Below, piece by piece: positions 26,591-35,527 of a DNA stretch of 64,000 bases. Position numbers and translations under genes: made by a program. This DNA is from CAWDLX01 sp963753485 (lineage in GTDB: Bacteria > Actinomycetota > Actinomycetes > Mycobacteriales > Micromonosporaceae). Numbering within the stretch: position 1 is the stretch's first letter; each line of letters begins with the position of its first letter. The stretch is taken from contig CAVWCL010000008.1 of assembly GCA_963753485.1 (NCBI GenBank), forward strand, positions 310,001 through 374,000, read 5' to 3'. The notes below the pieces were generated by a model. That model saw nothing but the letters and a program-made list of their open reading frames with translations, was not told where the DNA came from and searched no databases.

Positions 26591-26642
26591 GCCACGATCG
26601 GGTCCGCGGCCGACCGCCGCGGTGAGCGATGGGGTTTGATTC

Positions 26643-29183
26643 GTGACCGAACCTGAAGAACCGAGCGACGCCGACGCGATCGGGGCCGACCAGCCGGACG
26701 ACGGCGTGGCCAACGGCCTGACCACCGCGGACGGGGGGCGAGTCGAGCCGGTCGGGCTCGAGGTGGAGATGCAGCGCTCCTACCTCGACTACGCGATGAG
26801 CGTCATCGTCGGCCGGGCGCTGCCGGATGTCAGGGACGGACTGAAGCCGGTCCACCGCAAGATCTTGTACGCCATGTTCGACAGCGGGTTCCGGCCCGAC
26901 CGCGGGTACGTCAAGTGCGCCCGGGTCGTCGGCGACGTCATGGGCAACTACCACCCGCACGGCGACTCGGCGATCTACGACACCCTGGTCCGGATGGCGC
27001 AGCCGTGGTCGTTGCGGTACCCCCTCATCGACGGCAACGGCAACTTCGGCTCGCCCGGCAATGATCCCGCCGCGGCGATGCGCTACACCGAGTCCCGCCT
27101 CGACCCGCTCGCCATGGAGATGCTGCGCGACATCGACGAGGACACCGTCGACTTCGTGCCCAACTACGACGGGCGCACCCAGGAGCCGACGATCCTGCCC
27201 GCCCGCTTCCCGAACCTGCTCGTCAACGGCTCGGACGGGATCGCGGTCGGGATGGCGACCAAGATCCCGCCGCACAACCTGCGCGAGATCGCGGCCGCCG
27301 TGCAGTGGTGCCTGGAGAACCCGGGGACCGACGACGTGTCGACCCTGGACGCGCTGCTACGCATCGTGAAGGGTCCCGACTTCCCGACCGGTGCGCTGAT
27401 CGCCGGCACGGCCGGCATCGAGGAGGCGTACCGGACCGGTCGTGGCTCGGTGCGGATGCGGGCGGTCATCGACGTGGAGGAGGACAAGCGGGGCCGGACC
27501 TGCCTCGTGGTCACCGAGCTCCCGTACCAGGTGAATCCGGACAACCTGGCCGAGCGCACCGCCGACCTGGTGCGCGAGGGCAAGCTCGCCGGAATCGCCG
27601 ACATCCGCGACGAGTCGAGTGGCCGGACCGGGCTGCGCCTGGTGCTCGTGCTCAAACGGGACGCCGTGGCCAAGGTGGTGCTGAACAACCTCTACAAGCA
27701 CACCCAGCTGCAGGAGACCTTCGGCGCGAACATGCTCGCGCTGGTCGACGGCGTGCCGCGCACCCTCAACCTGGCCCAGTTCATCCGCTACTACGTCACC
27801 CACCAGATCGAGGTGATCGTCCGGCGCACGTCGTACCGGCTGCGCAAGGCCCAGGAGCGGGCGCACATCCTGCGCGGCCTGGTCAAGGCGCTGGACATGC
27901 TGGACGAGGTGATCGCGCTCATCCGCCGCTCGCCCACGGTCGAGGACTCCCGGATCGGGCTGATGCAGCTGCTCGATGTGGACGAGGTCCAGGCGACCGC
28001 GATCCTGGACATGCAGCTGCGGCGGCTGGCCGCCATGGAACGGCAGAAGATCGTCGACGAGCTCGCGAAGATCGAGGTGGACATCGCGGAGTTTGCCGAC
28101 ATCCTCGCCAAGCCGGAACGGCAGCGCCGGATCATCTCCGACGAGCTGGCCGAGATCGTCAACAAGTGGGGTGACGAGCGGCGGACGCGGATCATCCCGT
28201 TCGACGGGGATGTCTCGGTCGAGGACCTGATCGCCCGCGAGGACGTGGTCGTCACGATCACCCGGACCGGGTACGCCAAGCGCACGAAGACCGATCTCTA
28301 CCGTTCCCAGCGGCGCGGCGGAAAGGGAGTCTCCGGGGCCAACCTTCGCCAGGACGACATCGTCAGCCACTTCTTCGTCTCGTCGACGCACGACTGGATC
28401 CTCTTCTTCACCAACAAGGGACGGGTGTACCGGGCCAAGGCGTACGAGCTGCCGGAGGCGAGCCGGGTGGCCCGCGGCCAGCACGTCGCGAACCTGCTCG
28501 CGTTCCAACCGGACGAGCACATCGCGCAGGTCATCCGGATCCAGAACTACGACGTCTCGCCGTACCTGGTGCTCTCCACCCGGAAGGGGCTTGTCAAGAA
28601 GACGTCACTGACCGAGTTCGACTCCAACCGCAGCGGTGGGATCATCGCGATCAATCTCCGCGACGACGACGAGCTCGTCGGCGCCGCGCTCATCGGACCC
28701 GACGACGACCTGTTGCTGGTGAGCAAACGGGCGCAGGCGATCCGCTTCAAGGGCGATGACGATGCGCTGCGACCCATGGGGCGGGCCACATCCGGGGTCA
28801 TCGGGATGCGTTTTGCGGACGACGACGAGCTGCTCGCGATGGAGGTGGTGCGTGACGACATGGATGTGCTCATCGCGACCGACGGTGGATATGCCAAGCG
28901 CACCCCGATCGAGGAGTATCCCGTGCAGGGCCGGGGCGGCAAGGGCGTGCTGACCGCTAAGATCACGCAGCGGCGCGGCGGACTCGTGGGAGCTGTGGTA
29001 ATAAGTCCTGACGACGAGCTCTTCGCGATCACCTCCAACGGAGGGGTCATCCGTACTCCGGTGAAGCCGGTACGCCGGACGCGCGATCGGAACACAATGG
29101 GGGTCAAGCTGATGGACCTGCCCGAAGGCGTGACCCTGGTCGCGATCGCACGCAACGCTGATGAGCCGGACGAGCAGGACTGA
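26643..29183 (+). CDS. gyrA: DNA gyrase subunit A
   Basis: The 846-residue subunit cuts and rejoins DNA through Tyr148 (MRYTESR). The quinolone-resistance region reads GNYHPHGDSAIYD, with Ser109 and Asp113 at the positions of E. coli Ser83 and Asp87, so the fluoroquinolone-sensitive residues are present. The GyrA box is QRRGGKG near residue 558. GTG 26643 is the likely start; its ribosome site is weak. The first 40 residues are an acidic extension. Confidence 0.97.
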   Translation: MTEPEEPSDADAIGADQPDDGVANGLTTADGGRVEPVGLEVEMQRSYLDYAMSVIVGRALPDVRDGLKPVHRKILYAMFDSGFRPDRGYVKCARVVGDVMGNYHPHGDSAIYDTLVRMAQPWSLRYPLIDGNGNFGSPGNDPAAAMRYTESRLDPLAMEMLRDIDEDTVDFVPNYDGRTQEPTILPARFPNLLVNGSDGIAVGMATKIPPHNLREIAAAVQWCLENPGTDDVSTLDALLRIVKGPDFPTGALIAGTAGIEEAYRTGRGSVRMRAVIDVEEDKRGRTCLVVTELPYQVNPDNLAERTADLVREGKLAGIADIRDESSGRTGLRLVLVLKRDAVAKVVLNNLYKHTQLQETFGANMLALVDGVPRTLNLAQFIRYYVTHQIEVIVRRTSYRLRKAQERAHILRGLVKALDMLDEVIALIRRSPTVEDSRIGLMQLLDVDEVQATAILDMQLRRLAAMERQKIVDELAKIEVDIAEFADILAKPERQRRIISDELAEIVNKWGDERRTRIIPFDGDVSVEDLIAREDVVVTITRTGYAKRTKTDLYRSQRRGGKGVSGANLRQDDIVSHFFVSSTHDWILFFTNKGRVYRAKAYELPEASRVARGQHVANLLAFQPDEHIAQVIRIQNYDVSPYLVLSTRKGLVKKTSLTEFDSNRSGGIIAINLRDDDELVGAALIGPDDDLLLVSKRAQAIRFKGDDDALRPMGRATSGVIGMRFADDDELLAMEVVRDDMDVLIATDGGYAKRTPIEEYPVQGRGGKGVLTAKITQRRGGLVGAVVISPDDELFAITSNGGVIRTPVKPVRRTRDRNTMGVKLMDLPEGVTLVAIARNADEPDEQD

Positions 29184-29209
29184 CAACGAACAACGGACGG
29201 GATTGGTCG

Positions 29210-30214
29210 ATGACGGAGACACAGGCTAAGTCGGGTGCAGCGGGGGCCTCGACTGATGCGGACGAGCCACCGGTCGAACCCCCAGCGACCATCGAGCCGG
29301 AGGTGACGGAGACCACCGTTGCGGGGCCCGCCGTCGGTCCCGATCCGTCAAGTCCCTCGGTTGGGCCGGGTGCGTCCGGCTACGCCGCTCCGCCCGGTTC
29401 GATGAGCGGTCTTCCTTCGATGGGCAGCGTCGCCGACCCGGGCTCGCCATCGCGACCGGCACCGACCGCCACCGGCCATGCGGGTGCCGCACCCACCAGT
29501 CCGCCGGTCGGGCTCGGCGCGGCCGCTGACCCGCGTTCACCCGCGCCGGCGGTGCCGGTCGTGGCTGGGCCGGTGCCGACCGCGAAGGGCGCCCCGGCGC
29601 CACCGGCTCGACCGGGCGCGTCCGGGTCGACCGTGCTCGGCACGGTGGGCCCACTGACCTCACCCGTGATCGCCCGCGCCTCGGTGACCGCGCCGTCACC
29701 ACCGACCACCACGGTGACCGGGACGGGTCTGCGGCAGACGAGTGGCGCCACCTCCTACGTAACGGCCGGCCACGGCGCGACCGTGGTGGGCGCGGCGCGG
29801 GTGCCGGAGGCGCCGCTGCGGCCCACGCGGACCGCCGCGACCAGCCGCGGACCCCGGCGGGCCAGGCTGCACCTCAAGCGGATCGACCCGTGGTCGGTGA
29901 TGAAGTTCTCTTTCGCCGTGTCGCTGGTGCTGTTCGTGGTCGCGATCGTGGCCACCTCGGTGCTCTACCTGGCCCTGGACGCGATGGGCGTGATCAAGAG
30001 CGTCAACCAGGCGATGTCCGAGGTGACCGGGCAGGCCGGCACCGCCGCCGACGCGTTCAAGATCACCGCTAAGGGCGTCATCGGCACCTCGGTCCTGCTC
30101 GGCGCGGTCAACATGGTGCTCTTCACCGCACTGATGACCCTGGGTGCCTTCGTCTACAACGTCTGCGCCGACCTGGTCGGTGGGGTGGAGCTCACCCTCT
30201 CCGAGAAGGAGTGA
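29210..30214 (+). CDS. DUF3566 membrane protein
   Basis: The 334-residue protein follows gyrA by 26 bp, the position of Rv0007 in Mycobacterium. The first 215 residues are Pro/Ala/Thr/Gly-rich and probably disordered. The C-terminal DUF3566 domain has two membrane helices (FAVSLVLFVVAIVATSVLYL and VLLGAVNMVLFTALMTLGAF) and the family ending LVGGVELTLSEKE. Function is not established; its conserved place beside gyrA suggests a cell-envelope or division role. Confidence 0.85.
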   Translation: MTETQAKSGAAGASTDADEPPVEPPATIEPEVTETTVAGPAVGPDPSSPSVGPGASGYAAPPGSMSGLPSMGSVADPGSPSRPAPTATGHAGAAPTSPPVGLGAAADPRSPAPAVPVVAGPVPTAKGAPAPPARPGASGSTVLGTVGPLTSPVIARASVTAPSPPTTTVTGTGLRQTSGATSYVTAGHGATVVGAARVPEAPLRPTRTAATSRGPRRARLHLKRIDPWSVMKFSFAVSLVLFVVAIVATSVLYLALDAMGVIKSVNQAMSEVTGQAGTAADAFKITAKGVIGTSVLLGAVNMVLFTALMTLGAFVYNVCADLVGGVELTLSEKE

Positions 30215-30328
30215 CGCCCGGCCCGCCGCGGTTGAACCCGCTCGCCGGTGGCTGTTCGTGTGCTGTACGTGCGTGATACCCGGTTGGGGGAAGTCTGCGC
30301 CGTACGGTAACGTTTCTGCTCGCGTCAC

Positions 30329-30402
30329 GGGGCTATAGCTCAGTCGGTTAGAGCGCAGAGCTGATAACTCTGAGGTCGATGGTTCGATTCCATCTAGCCC
30401 CA
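30329..30402 (+). tRNA. tRNA-Ile (GAT anticodon)
   Basis: A complete 74-base cloverleaf: acceptor GGGGCTA / TAGCCCC with discriminator A, D arm GCTC...GAGC, anticodon loop CTGATAA, and T arm GATGG-TTCGATT-CCATC. No CCA is encoded. Confidence 0.97.
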
Positions 30403-30423
30403 CTCCCGAGAGGTGGCTCGAAC

Positions 30424-30552
30424 ATGTGGAAGAAGCTGCTCATCCTGGCCGGCCTGATCGGCGTGGCGGTGGCCCTGGCCCGCAAGGCCAAGACCGCCAG
30501 CGACGACCGGGCGCTCTGGCACGAGGCGACGACCGCGCCCGACCTGCGCTGA
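30424..30552 (+). CDS. DLW-39-type micro-protein
   Basis: The 42-residue product begins MWKKLLILAGLIGVAVALAR, a single N-terminal membrane helix, and ends in a polar tail with a Trp (DDRALWHEATTAPDLR). Small proteins of this type are annotated as the DLW-39 family next to tRNA-Ile in actinobacteria. GAGAGG lies upstream of ATG 30424. The gene is wedged between two tRNAs. Function unknown. Confidence 0.75.
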   Translation: MWKKLLILAGLIGVAVALARKAKTASDDRALWHEATTAPDLR

Positions 30553-30635
30553 CCCCGCCCCCTGCGGGTACGCCGCCGACCATGCACACCCGGCGGCGGT
30601 CAGGCGACCGTGATCGTCCATGATGGGTACGACCC

Positions 30636-30708
30636 GGGGCCGTAGCTCAACTGGCAGAGCACCGCCTTTGCAAGGCGGGGGTTAGGGGTTCAAGTCCCCT
30701 CGGCTCCA
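30636..30708 (+). tRNA. tRNA-Ala (TGC anticodon)
   Basis: A 73-base cloverleaf: acceptor GGGGCCG / CGGCTCC with one G-T pair and discriminator A, anticodon loop TTTGCAA, T arm AGGGG-TTCAAGT-CCCCT. Confidence 0.97.
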
Positions 30709-31067
30709 CCCGCACAACATGCTGACCGCAAGATCGCGGTACAGCCATCAGTACGGCCAAGGGGCCCAAGCCGGATTCACCAGTTGCGCTGCGGGCGACA
30801 TCAGGTTGCTGATCCAAGATCGAACCGTGCACTCCACGCGCGCACCGACGGAGCTTGCACAGCTTGTCGGCACTGACCTTGCCGCAATCCGAAGTGGACT
30901 CATCGATTGGCCACTGTGGACCAGCAGGCGAACGACGTTAGCCACATGCGGAGTCGGCCGGCTGCGGCACTATCCAGCTCATTATGACAATCACGCCGAC
31001 CTGGTGGCCGCTGTCCGCCCGGACGGCAGGAAACCCAGCCTCGCTGTCACGGGTGTCGGGGAGGCGA
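30709..31067. other. Non-coding gap after tRNA-Ala
   Basis: This 359-bp stretch looks less GC-biased than its neighbours. One plus-strand open frame crosses it but runs antisense into vapC and has no ribosome site or recognisable motif. I also looked for a duplicated tRNA-Ala 3' end (an attachment-site scar) and saw none. Confidence 0.4.
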
Positions 31068-31466
31068 TCAGTCCAGGCCGGGAGCCTGGCTGGGAATGCC
31101 CACCATCCGGGCGACCTCGAGCATCCGCTTGTCGTAGGTCACCAGCACATCTAGAGACTCACCGATGATCTGGGCGCTGGCGATGTGCACGGCGTCAAGG
31201 GTCCGCGCCCCGCTGGGCAGTCGGGCCGCGGCGTCGCGGACCTCCTCGGTCAGCAGGATTTCGGTAAAGTCGCGGACGATGTCGGCCATCACCGTGGGGA
31301 AGTCACCGATCTGGTCTAGCGTCCGCACCGTTTCGATGAACCCGACCGTGCTGCTTGCCATGGGCATGGCCGGTTTGTCGGCAAGGAAAGCGCGCAGTTC
31401 GGCGCCATGGCCACGAGCACGTCCCGAGATCAACGTCACCAGCGCAGACGCGTCCAGGTAGATCAA
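31068..31466 (-). CDS. vapC: VapC-type PIN-domain ribonuclease toxin
   Basis: The 132-residue protein has the PIN acidic residues: Asp5 in MIYLDASALV, Glu in GFIETVRT, Asp in RTLDAVHIASA and Asp in VTYDKRM. PIN toxins cleave RNA, often tRNA. Its ATG overlaps the antitoxin stop (ATGA), the standard toxin-antitoxin arrangement. Confidence 0.9.
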   Translation of the reverse strand: MIYLDASALVTLISGRARGHGAELRAFLADKPAMPMASSTVGFIETVRTLDQIGDFPTVMADIVRDFTEILLTEEVRDAAARLPSGARTLDAVHIASAQIIGESLDVLVTYDKRMLEVARMVGIPSQAPGLD

Positions 31467-31747
31467 CGAGGATCCTCGGCCCGCGCAGCCAGCAGCAGCT
31501 CCAACGGTGAGGCGCCGGGGGGTACCGCGTACTCCGACAGCCGGTCAAGGTCGCTGGTCGTGGTCGCCTTCAGCCGAACGATGCCCTTGGCCACCAGCGA
31601 GGCATACCGGCCCAGCGTGCCCGATCCGGGTAGTAGCACCGCGATCACCTCACCGTGGCGGGTCACTTGGATCATCTCCCCCCGCTCCACCCGGGCGAAC
31701 ATTGCGCTCGGGTTATGGGAGAACTCGCGAACCGACACCGTGCTCAA
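31463..31747 (-). CDS. vapB: Phd/YefM-type antitoxin
   Basis: The 94-residue product begins STVSVREFSHNPSAMFARV and continues RGEMIQVTRHGEVIAVLLPG, the Phd/YefM DNA-binding fold. It would neutralise VapC and repress the operon. TTG 31747 is preferred because it follows AAGGGGG and gives the usual N-terminus; GTG 31738 is possible. The frame continues upstream without signal. Confidence 0.85.
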   Translation of the reverse strand: MSTVSVREFSHNPSAMFARVERGEMIQVTRHGEVIAVLLPGSGTLGRYASLVAKGIVRLKATTTSDLDRLSEYAVPPGASPLELLLAARAEDPR

Positions 31748-31938
31748 CCTGACACCCCCTTGACGTGCCCACAACGCACCCATTGTAGGCACAAGCCTCG
31801 TCGCACCCGATCCCGCGAGGTCGCGGTACGTCGGGTGGCCGACACTCGCCGCCGCGACGGACGCCCTGTGTGTGGCGCAGGTCACCGCGGCCGCTCTCAT
31901 GTGATCGGCGGGCGATATCCGATGGAGAGGAAGCTGGC

Positions 31939-32541
31939 ATGGCCGTTGCCCAGCGGGCGCTGCTGTTGAAGACCGCCGCCGACGAGCTGGTTGATTGGAT
32001 CAATGGCCGGGCCTTCGATACCGCGGGGCATTTCGCGGTCGGGCTCGCGGGCACCTGTCTGATTCTGGGTCGACGGGGCGGCAGTAGCCGCGACGACGAC
32101 GACATCGACGAGATTGAGCGCTTCGTTCGCCGCCAGGAGTGGTATCCGACCGTCGCCGACGAGGTGTATCTGGCCACGATGTACAGCGAGCCGGCGGAGC
32201 ACCAGCATGCCGAGATGTGCGTGCTCGCGTCGGCCGACACGATGGGGCTCTCAGTACGCCATCTCGCGGTGACCGGCAGTTGCTGTGCGGCCTGCCGGGC
32301 CACCGCGGCCGCGAACGGTATCAGTGTCAGCGCGGACGTCGATGGTGACGAGCAAGCCGGCTGGCTGCATCCCCAGGGCGGCTTGGGCTTGGGCATCGAG
32401 CTGAACCCGGACTGGCCGGGCCAGCTCGCCGAGCTCGCCGCGTACAACGCCTGGCTCGCGGCCGGGGCGCCCGGAACCTTCCCGCACCGGCTGACCAGGG
32501 CGCTGCGCGATCCGATCGGTGAGTACGCCTGGCTGTGCTGA
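31939..32541 (+). CDS. Predicted zinc-dependent deaminase-fold protein
   Basis: The 200-residue product contains HAEM (His90-Ala-Glu92) and, 23 residues later, CCAAC (Cys116-x-x-Cys119), the HxE plus CxxC signature of the cytidine-deaminase superfamily, with Ser in place of the usual proline. The N-terminus is helical with an acidic DDDD stretch near residue 52. There is no signal peptide. ATG 31939 follows GAGAGGA. The substrate (nucleotide, RNA or DNA base) is unknown. It lies just beyond the VapBC pair. Assignment rests on the motif pattern. Confidence 0.55.
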   Translation: MAVAQRALLLKTAADELVDWINGRAFDTAGHFAVGLAGTCLILGRRGGSSRDDDDIDEIERFVRRQEWYPTVADEVYLATMYSEPAEHQHAEMCVLASADTMGLSVRHLAVTGSCCAACRATAAANGISVSADVDGDEQAGWLHPQGGLGLGIELNPDWPGQLAELAAYNAWLAAGAPGTFPHRLTRALRDPIGEYAWLC

Positions 32542-32673
32542 CCGACGCCGGCGGTGCTTTGTCCGCATCCGGTCGACCATGCCCGCTGCGCACCTCGGGC
32601 TGTGTCGATCGGTTGAGCCGATCGGCGGCGTGGGGGACTGCGAACGTCGACGGCGTTCGCTATGGTGCCCCGC

Positions 32674-32841
32674 ATGTCCGACGAGAAGGCAGAGCCAGGT
32701 GAACTCACCGAACGGTTCCGGGCGTTCGCGCAATCGGTTGACCCTACCCCCAGCCGTCGCCTTCCGATCGCCCTGATCGCGGGTGGCGTCGCCCTGGTGC
32801 TGGTGCTGATCGTGGCGGTCTGGGTTCTGCTGGCGACCTGA
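32674..32841 (+). CDS. Small single-pass membrane protein
   Basis: The 55-residue product has a polar N-terminus (MSDEKAEPGELTERF) and one C-terminal helix (PIALIAGGVALVLVLIVAVW). ATG 32662 in the same frame would add four residues. It converges on the CapA-like gene with 3 bp between stops. I do not recognise it. Confidence 0.5.
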   Translation: MSDEKAEPGELTERFRAFAQSVDPTPSRRLPIALIAGGVALVLVLIVAVWVLLAT

Positions 32842-32844
32842 CCG

Positions 32845-34020
32845 TCACGCGCCGGCGATCACCAACCCGTCCGTGAGCGCGCCGCGGGAGTCCAGGTATC
32901 CCTTGATCCTCGTCCAGGCGCCCTGCAGTACCTTCTTCTCCGCCGCCGAGGTGCCCGGATCGGCCAGCGCCTCGGCGATGTTCACCACCCGGTCCGGTGA
33001 GAGGTCCATCCAGATCGGAATCGCCTCCGCTTTGCTCACCCGCCAATGCCCGGCCGACACCTGGGTAAAGGTGAAGCGGGACAGGATGCCCTCGCGGTTG
33101 TCGTTGACCGGCTCGGCGTGGTGGGCGATCTCGTTGCCGTGCCCGTACGCCACCCACTTCTCACCGATCTTCTCGTACGGCTGCACGACGTGGGCATGGT
33201 GGCCGAGGATCAGGTCGATATCCGGTGAGGTGAGCAACTGCTTGGCCACCGACAGTTGCTGGCTGTTGGGGGAGTGCTGGTACTCGGTGCCGAAGTGCAG
33301 GCTCACCACCACGATCTGGGCGCCGGCGGCCCGGGCCCGCTTCGCCTCGGCCAGGATCGCCGGTACCGAGATCTGGTTGGCGATCCAGTCCTCGCCGGCC
33401 GGCCGGTGCAGGCCGTTGAAGCCGAAGGCGTACGAGAGTTGGGCGACCTTCACCCCGTGCGCGTCGAGCAGGTTCACCACCGCGTGGTCGGCCGCGCTGC
33501 GGTAGCTGCCCGCGTGCTTGATCCCGGCCGCGTCCAGGGTGTCGAGGGTACGGTCAACCCCGGCCTCGCCCTGGTCGATGGTGTGGTTGGACGCGGTCGA
33601 GCAGCTGTCGTAGCCGATGTCGGCGAGGGTCTTCGCGACCTGTGGCGGCACCGAGAACCGCGGGAACCCGACAAACGGGCCGGTGGGCGCCGCGACCGGT
33701 GTCTCGAAATGGCAGATGGCGAGATCGGCGCCGGAGACGACATCCTTGGCGCCGGCCAGGATCGGGCCGAAGTCGTAGCCCGACCCGCCGGCCGTCCGGG
33801 CGTCCGCTCGCGCCTGATCCCACAGCTGCGGATGCAACAGCACGTCACCCGAGCCCACGATCGTGATTGTTTCCGGCGCTGCCGCGGCGGCGCCGGATGG
33901 CCCCGGGCTGGCGGTCGTTGCCGTCCGCCACTGCGGGCTCGTCGTGGGCCCGCAGCCGCCGGCGGCGATGAGCACGGCCGCAGCGACGAGACCGACCGAG
34001 CGGCGCAGGCAGGCGAGCAT
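32845..34020 (-). CDS. CapA/PgsA-type metallophosphatase-fold lipoprotein
   Basis: The 391-residue product starts with a lipoprotein signal (MLACLRRSVGLVAAAVLI followed by AAGGC). The mature part is a CapA (poly-gamma-glutamate synthesis type) calcineurin-like domain: VGSGDVLLHPQ, CHFETP, SNHTIDQGEAG, LHFGTEYQ and LGHHAHVVQP supply metal ligands. It would be anchored outside the membrane. No capB/capC neighbours exist, so a polyglutamate role is not supported. The start may be ATG 34020 or ATG 34044. Confidence 0.82.
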   Translation of the reverse strand: MLACLRRSVGLVAAAVLIAAGGCGPTTSPQWRTATTASPGPSGAAAAAPETITIVGSGDVLLHPQLWDQARADARTAGGSGYDFGPILAGAKDVVSGADLAICHFETPVAAPTGPFVGFPRFSVPPQVAKTLADIGYDSCSTASNHTIDQGEAGVDRTLDTLDAAGIKHAGSYRSAADHAVVNLLDAHGVKVAQLSYAFGFNGLHRPAGEDWIANQISVPAILAEAKRARAAGAQIVVVSLHFGTEYQHSPNSQQLSVAKQLLTSPDIDLILGHHAHVVQPYEKIGEKWVAYGHGNEIAHHAEPVNDNREGILSRFTFTQVSAGHWRVSKAEAIPIWMDLSPDRVVNIAEALADPGTSAAEKKVLQGAWTRIKGYLDSRGALTDGLVIAGA

Positions 34021-34169
34021 CCCCGCACTGTGCCGGCTGGGCATGCCGGACGCAAGCTGCGTGCGGCTGGGGTGCTGGGGTTGGACGCCGCTTCGGTGGC
34101 TACTGGACGTAAGGCGCGGCGGCCTTGGGCGGCCGCGGTCCCAGCCGGGCCGCGTGACACCATGGCGCC

Positions 34170-34706
34170 GTGGTGGGAACCCTGCAGACCCGGCCGGCGT
34201 TGGCGAGCCCAGATCTGTTGGCCGGCCCGGTCGCGGAGGTGTTGCGCGGGTGGCCGGCACAGCGCGCCGCCGACGTGTTGGTCGCCCCGATCGATCCGGA
34301 GCTCGCCGACACGGCCGCGTTTTGTGCCGCCTACCAGGTCGGCCTGGACGTGTCGGCGAACTGTGTTGTGGTCGCCGGCAAACGCGAGGGAGAGATGCGC
34401 TACGCCGCGTGCATGATCCTCGCGACCACCCGGGCCGACGTGAACGGCATCGTGCGGCGCCAGCTCGATGTGCGTAAGGCGAGCTTCGCACCGATGGCCG
34501 AGGCCGTGGAGCTGACCGGGATGGCGTACGGCGGCATAACCCCGCTGGGGCTGCCCGCCGGCTGGCCGGTGCTGGTGGACGCGGCGGTAGCCACGAAACC
34601 CCAGGTCGTCATCGGATCGGGAGTCCGGCACAGCAAGATCGTGTTGCCTGGACGGCTGCTGGCCGATCTCCCGTCAGCCACCGTCGTCGACGGCCTGGGG
34701 CGCTAG
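34170..34706 (+). CDS. YbaK/EbsC-family aminoacyl-tRNA deacylase-like protein
   Basis: The 178-residue protein has the YbaK/ProX fold: ANCVVVAGKREGEMRYAACM, then VRKASFAPMAEAVELTGMAYG and VVIGSGVRHSKIVLPG. Such enzymes clear mischarged Ala- or Cys-tRNAPro. GTG 34170 is the start; a second GTG is immediately after. Divergent from the CapA-like gene. Confidence 0.85.
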   Translation: MVGTLQTRPALASPDLLAGPVAEVLRGWPAQRAADVLVAPIDPELADTAAFCAAYQVGLDVSANCVVVAGKREGEMRYAACMILATTRADVNGIVRRQLDVRKASFAPMAEAVELTGMAYGGITPLGLPAGWPVLVDAAVATKPQVVIGSGVRHSKIVLPGRLLADLPSATVVDGLGR

Positions 34707-34795
34707 CGGCCCGCCGCCTCCTCTCGTCCGTCCGGCGGCGCTGGAGCCTGGACTGGACGGTCGACGCTTCGGGTGGGGCGCCTAGCGCGGTGGGG

Positions 34796-35527
34796 TCAGG
34801 TGCCGAGGTCGGACGACACGTCCGGCACGTAGCCGGAACGCTGGCCGGGGACGACCGCGTTCGGGGCCGGTATGGTCGCATCCCGGCGCGCCGCGTCGGC
34901 GAGGACCGAGCGCAGCGTCGCGGCATCGCGTACGCCGGTGACGGCGTACCGGCCGTCGAAGACAAAGGTCGGGGCGGACGTCACACCGAGATCGTGGGCG
35001 TGGGCGAGTTGGCCGCGGACGTCGGCGGTGCCGGTCGTGCCGGCCAGCACCTCGTGCACGCGGTGTCCGTCCAGGCCCACCTGTTCGGCCAGGCTCACCA
35101 GCACGTCGTGGGCGGCGATGTCGAGACCGTCGGTGAAGTGGGCGCGTTGGAGCAAATCGGCGAGCTGGGTCTGGGTGTCCGCGGTCGCGCCGTAGAGCAC
35201 GGTCTCCGGCTGGTCGGCGAACCAGAGCAGGCGATGCGCGTCGAAGGTGTTGGCCATGAGCGCGCGCTCCAGATCGAGATGCAGTCCGTCGGCCTCGGCG
35301 AGGGCCACCACGTGGGCCATCGTCTGGCGGGCCCGCTCCGTCCCGCCGGCGCGCTCGCCCAGCCAGGGCAACAGGGGCCGACCCACCCGGGGAGCATCCG
35401 GGTAGAGCTGGAACGCGCGCCAGCGCACGTTCACCTCGCCGTCGAACGCGGCCAGGGCCGCGTCGAGCCGGCTACGGGCCAGCAAACACCACGGGCAGAC
35501 GACGTCCGCGTAGGTCTCGATCTCCAC
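34796..35527 (-). CDS. FrnE-like DsbA-family oxidoreductase
   Basis: The 243-residue protein has the thioredoxin-fold active site VVCPWCLLARSRLD near residue 10 and a cis-proline in GVTSAPTFVFDGRYAV, with the inserted helical domain typical of FrnE/DsbA proteins. It has no signal peptide and so is probably cytosolic, acting in disulfide exchange or, as in FrnE, in secondary metabolism. ATG 35527. Confidence 0.9.
   Translation of the reverse strand: MEIETYADVVCPWCLLARSRLDAALAAFDGEVNVRWRAFQLYPDAPRVGRPLLPWLGERAGGTERARQTMAHVVALAEADGLHLDLERALMANTFDAHRLLWFADQPETVLYGATADTQTQLADLLQRAHFTDGLDIAAHDVLVSLAEQVGLDGHRVHEVLAGTTGTADVRGQLAHAHDLGVTSAPTFVFDGRYAVTGVRDAATLRSVLADAARRDATIPAPNAVVPGQRSGYVPDVSSDLGT

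Noticed and set aside
30719..31168. 150-codon plus-strand open frame after tRNA-Ala
   Set aside because: Runs antisense into vapC, with no ribosome site or recognisable motif.
30636..32541. Integrated element with att duplication at tRNA-Ala
   Set aside because: No duplicated tRNA 3' end and no integrase seen in the window.
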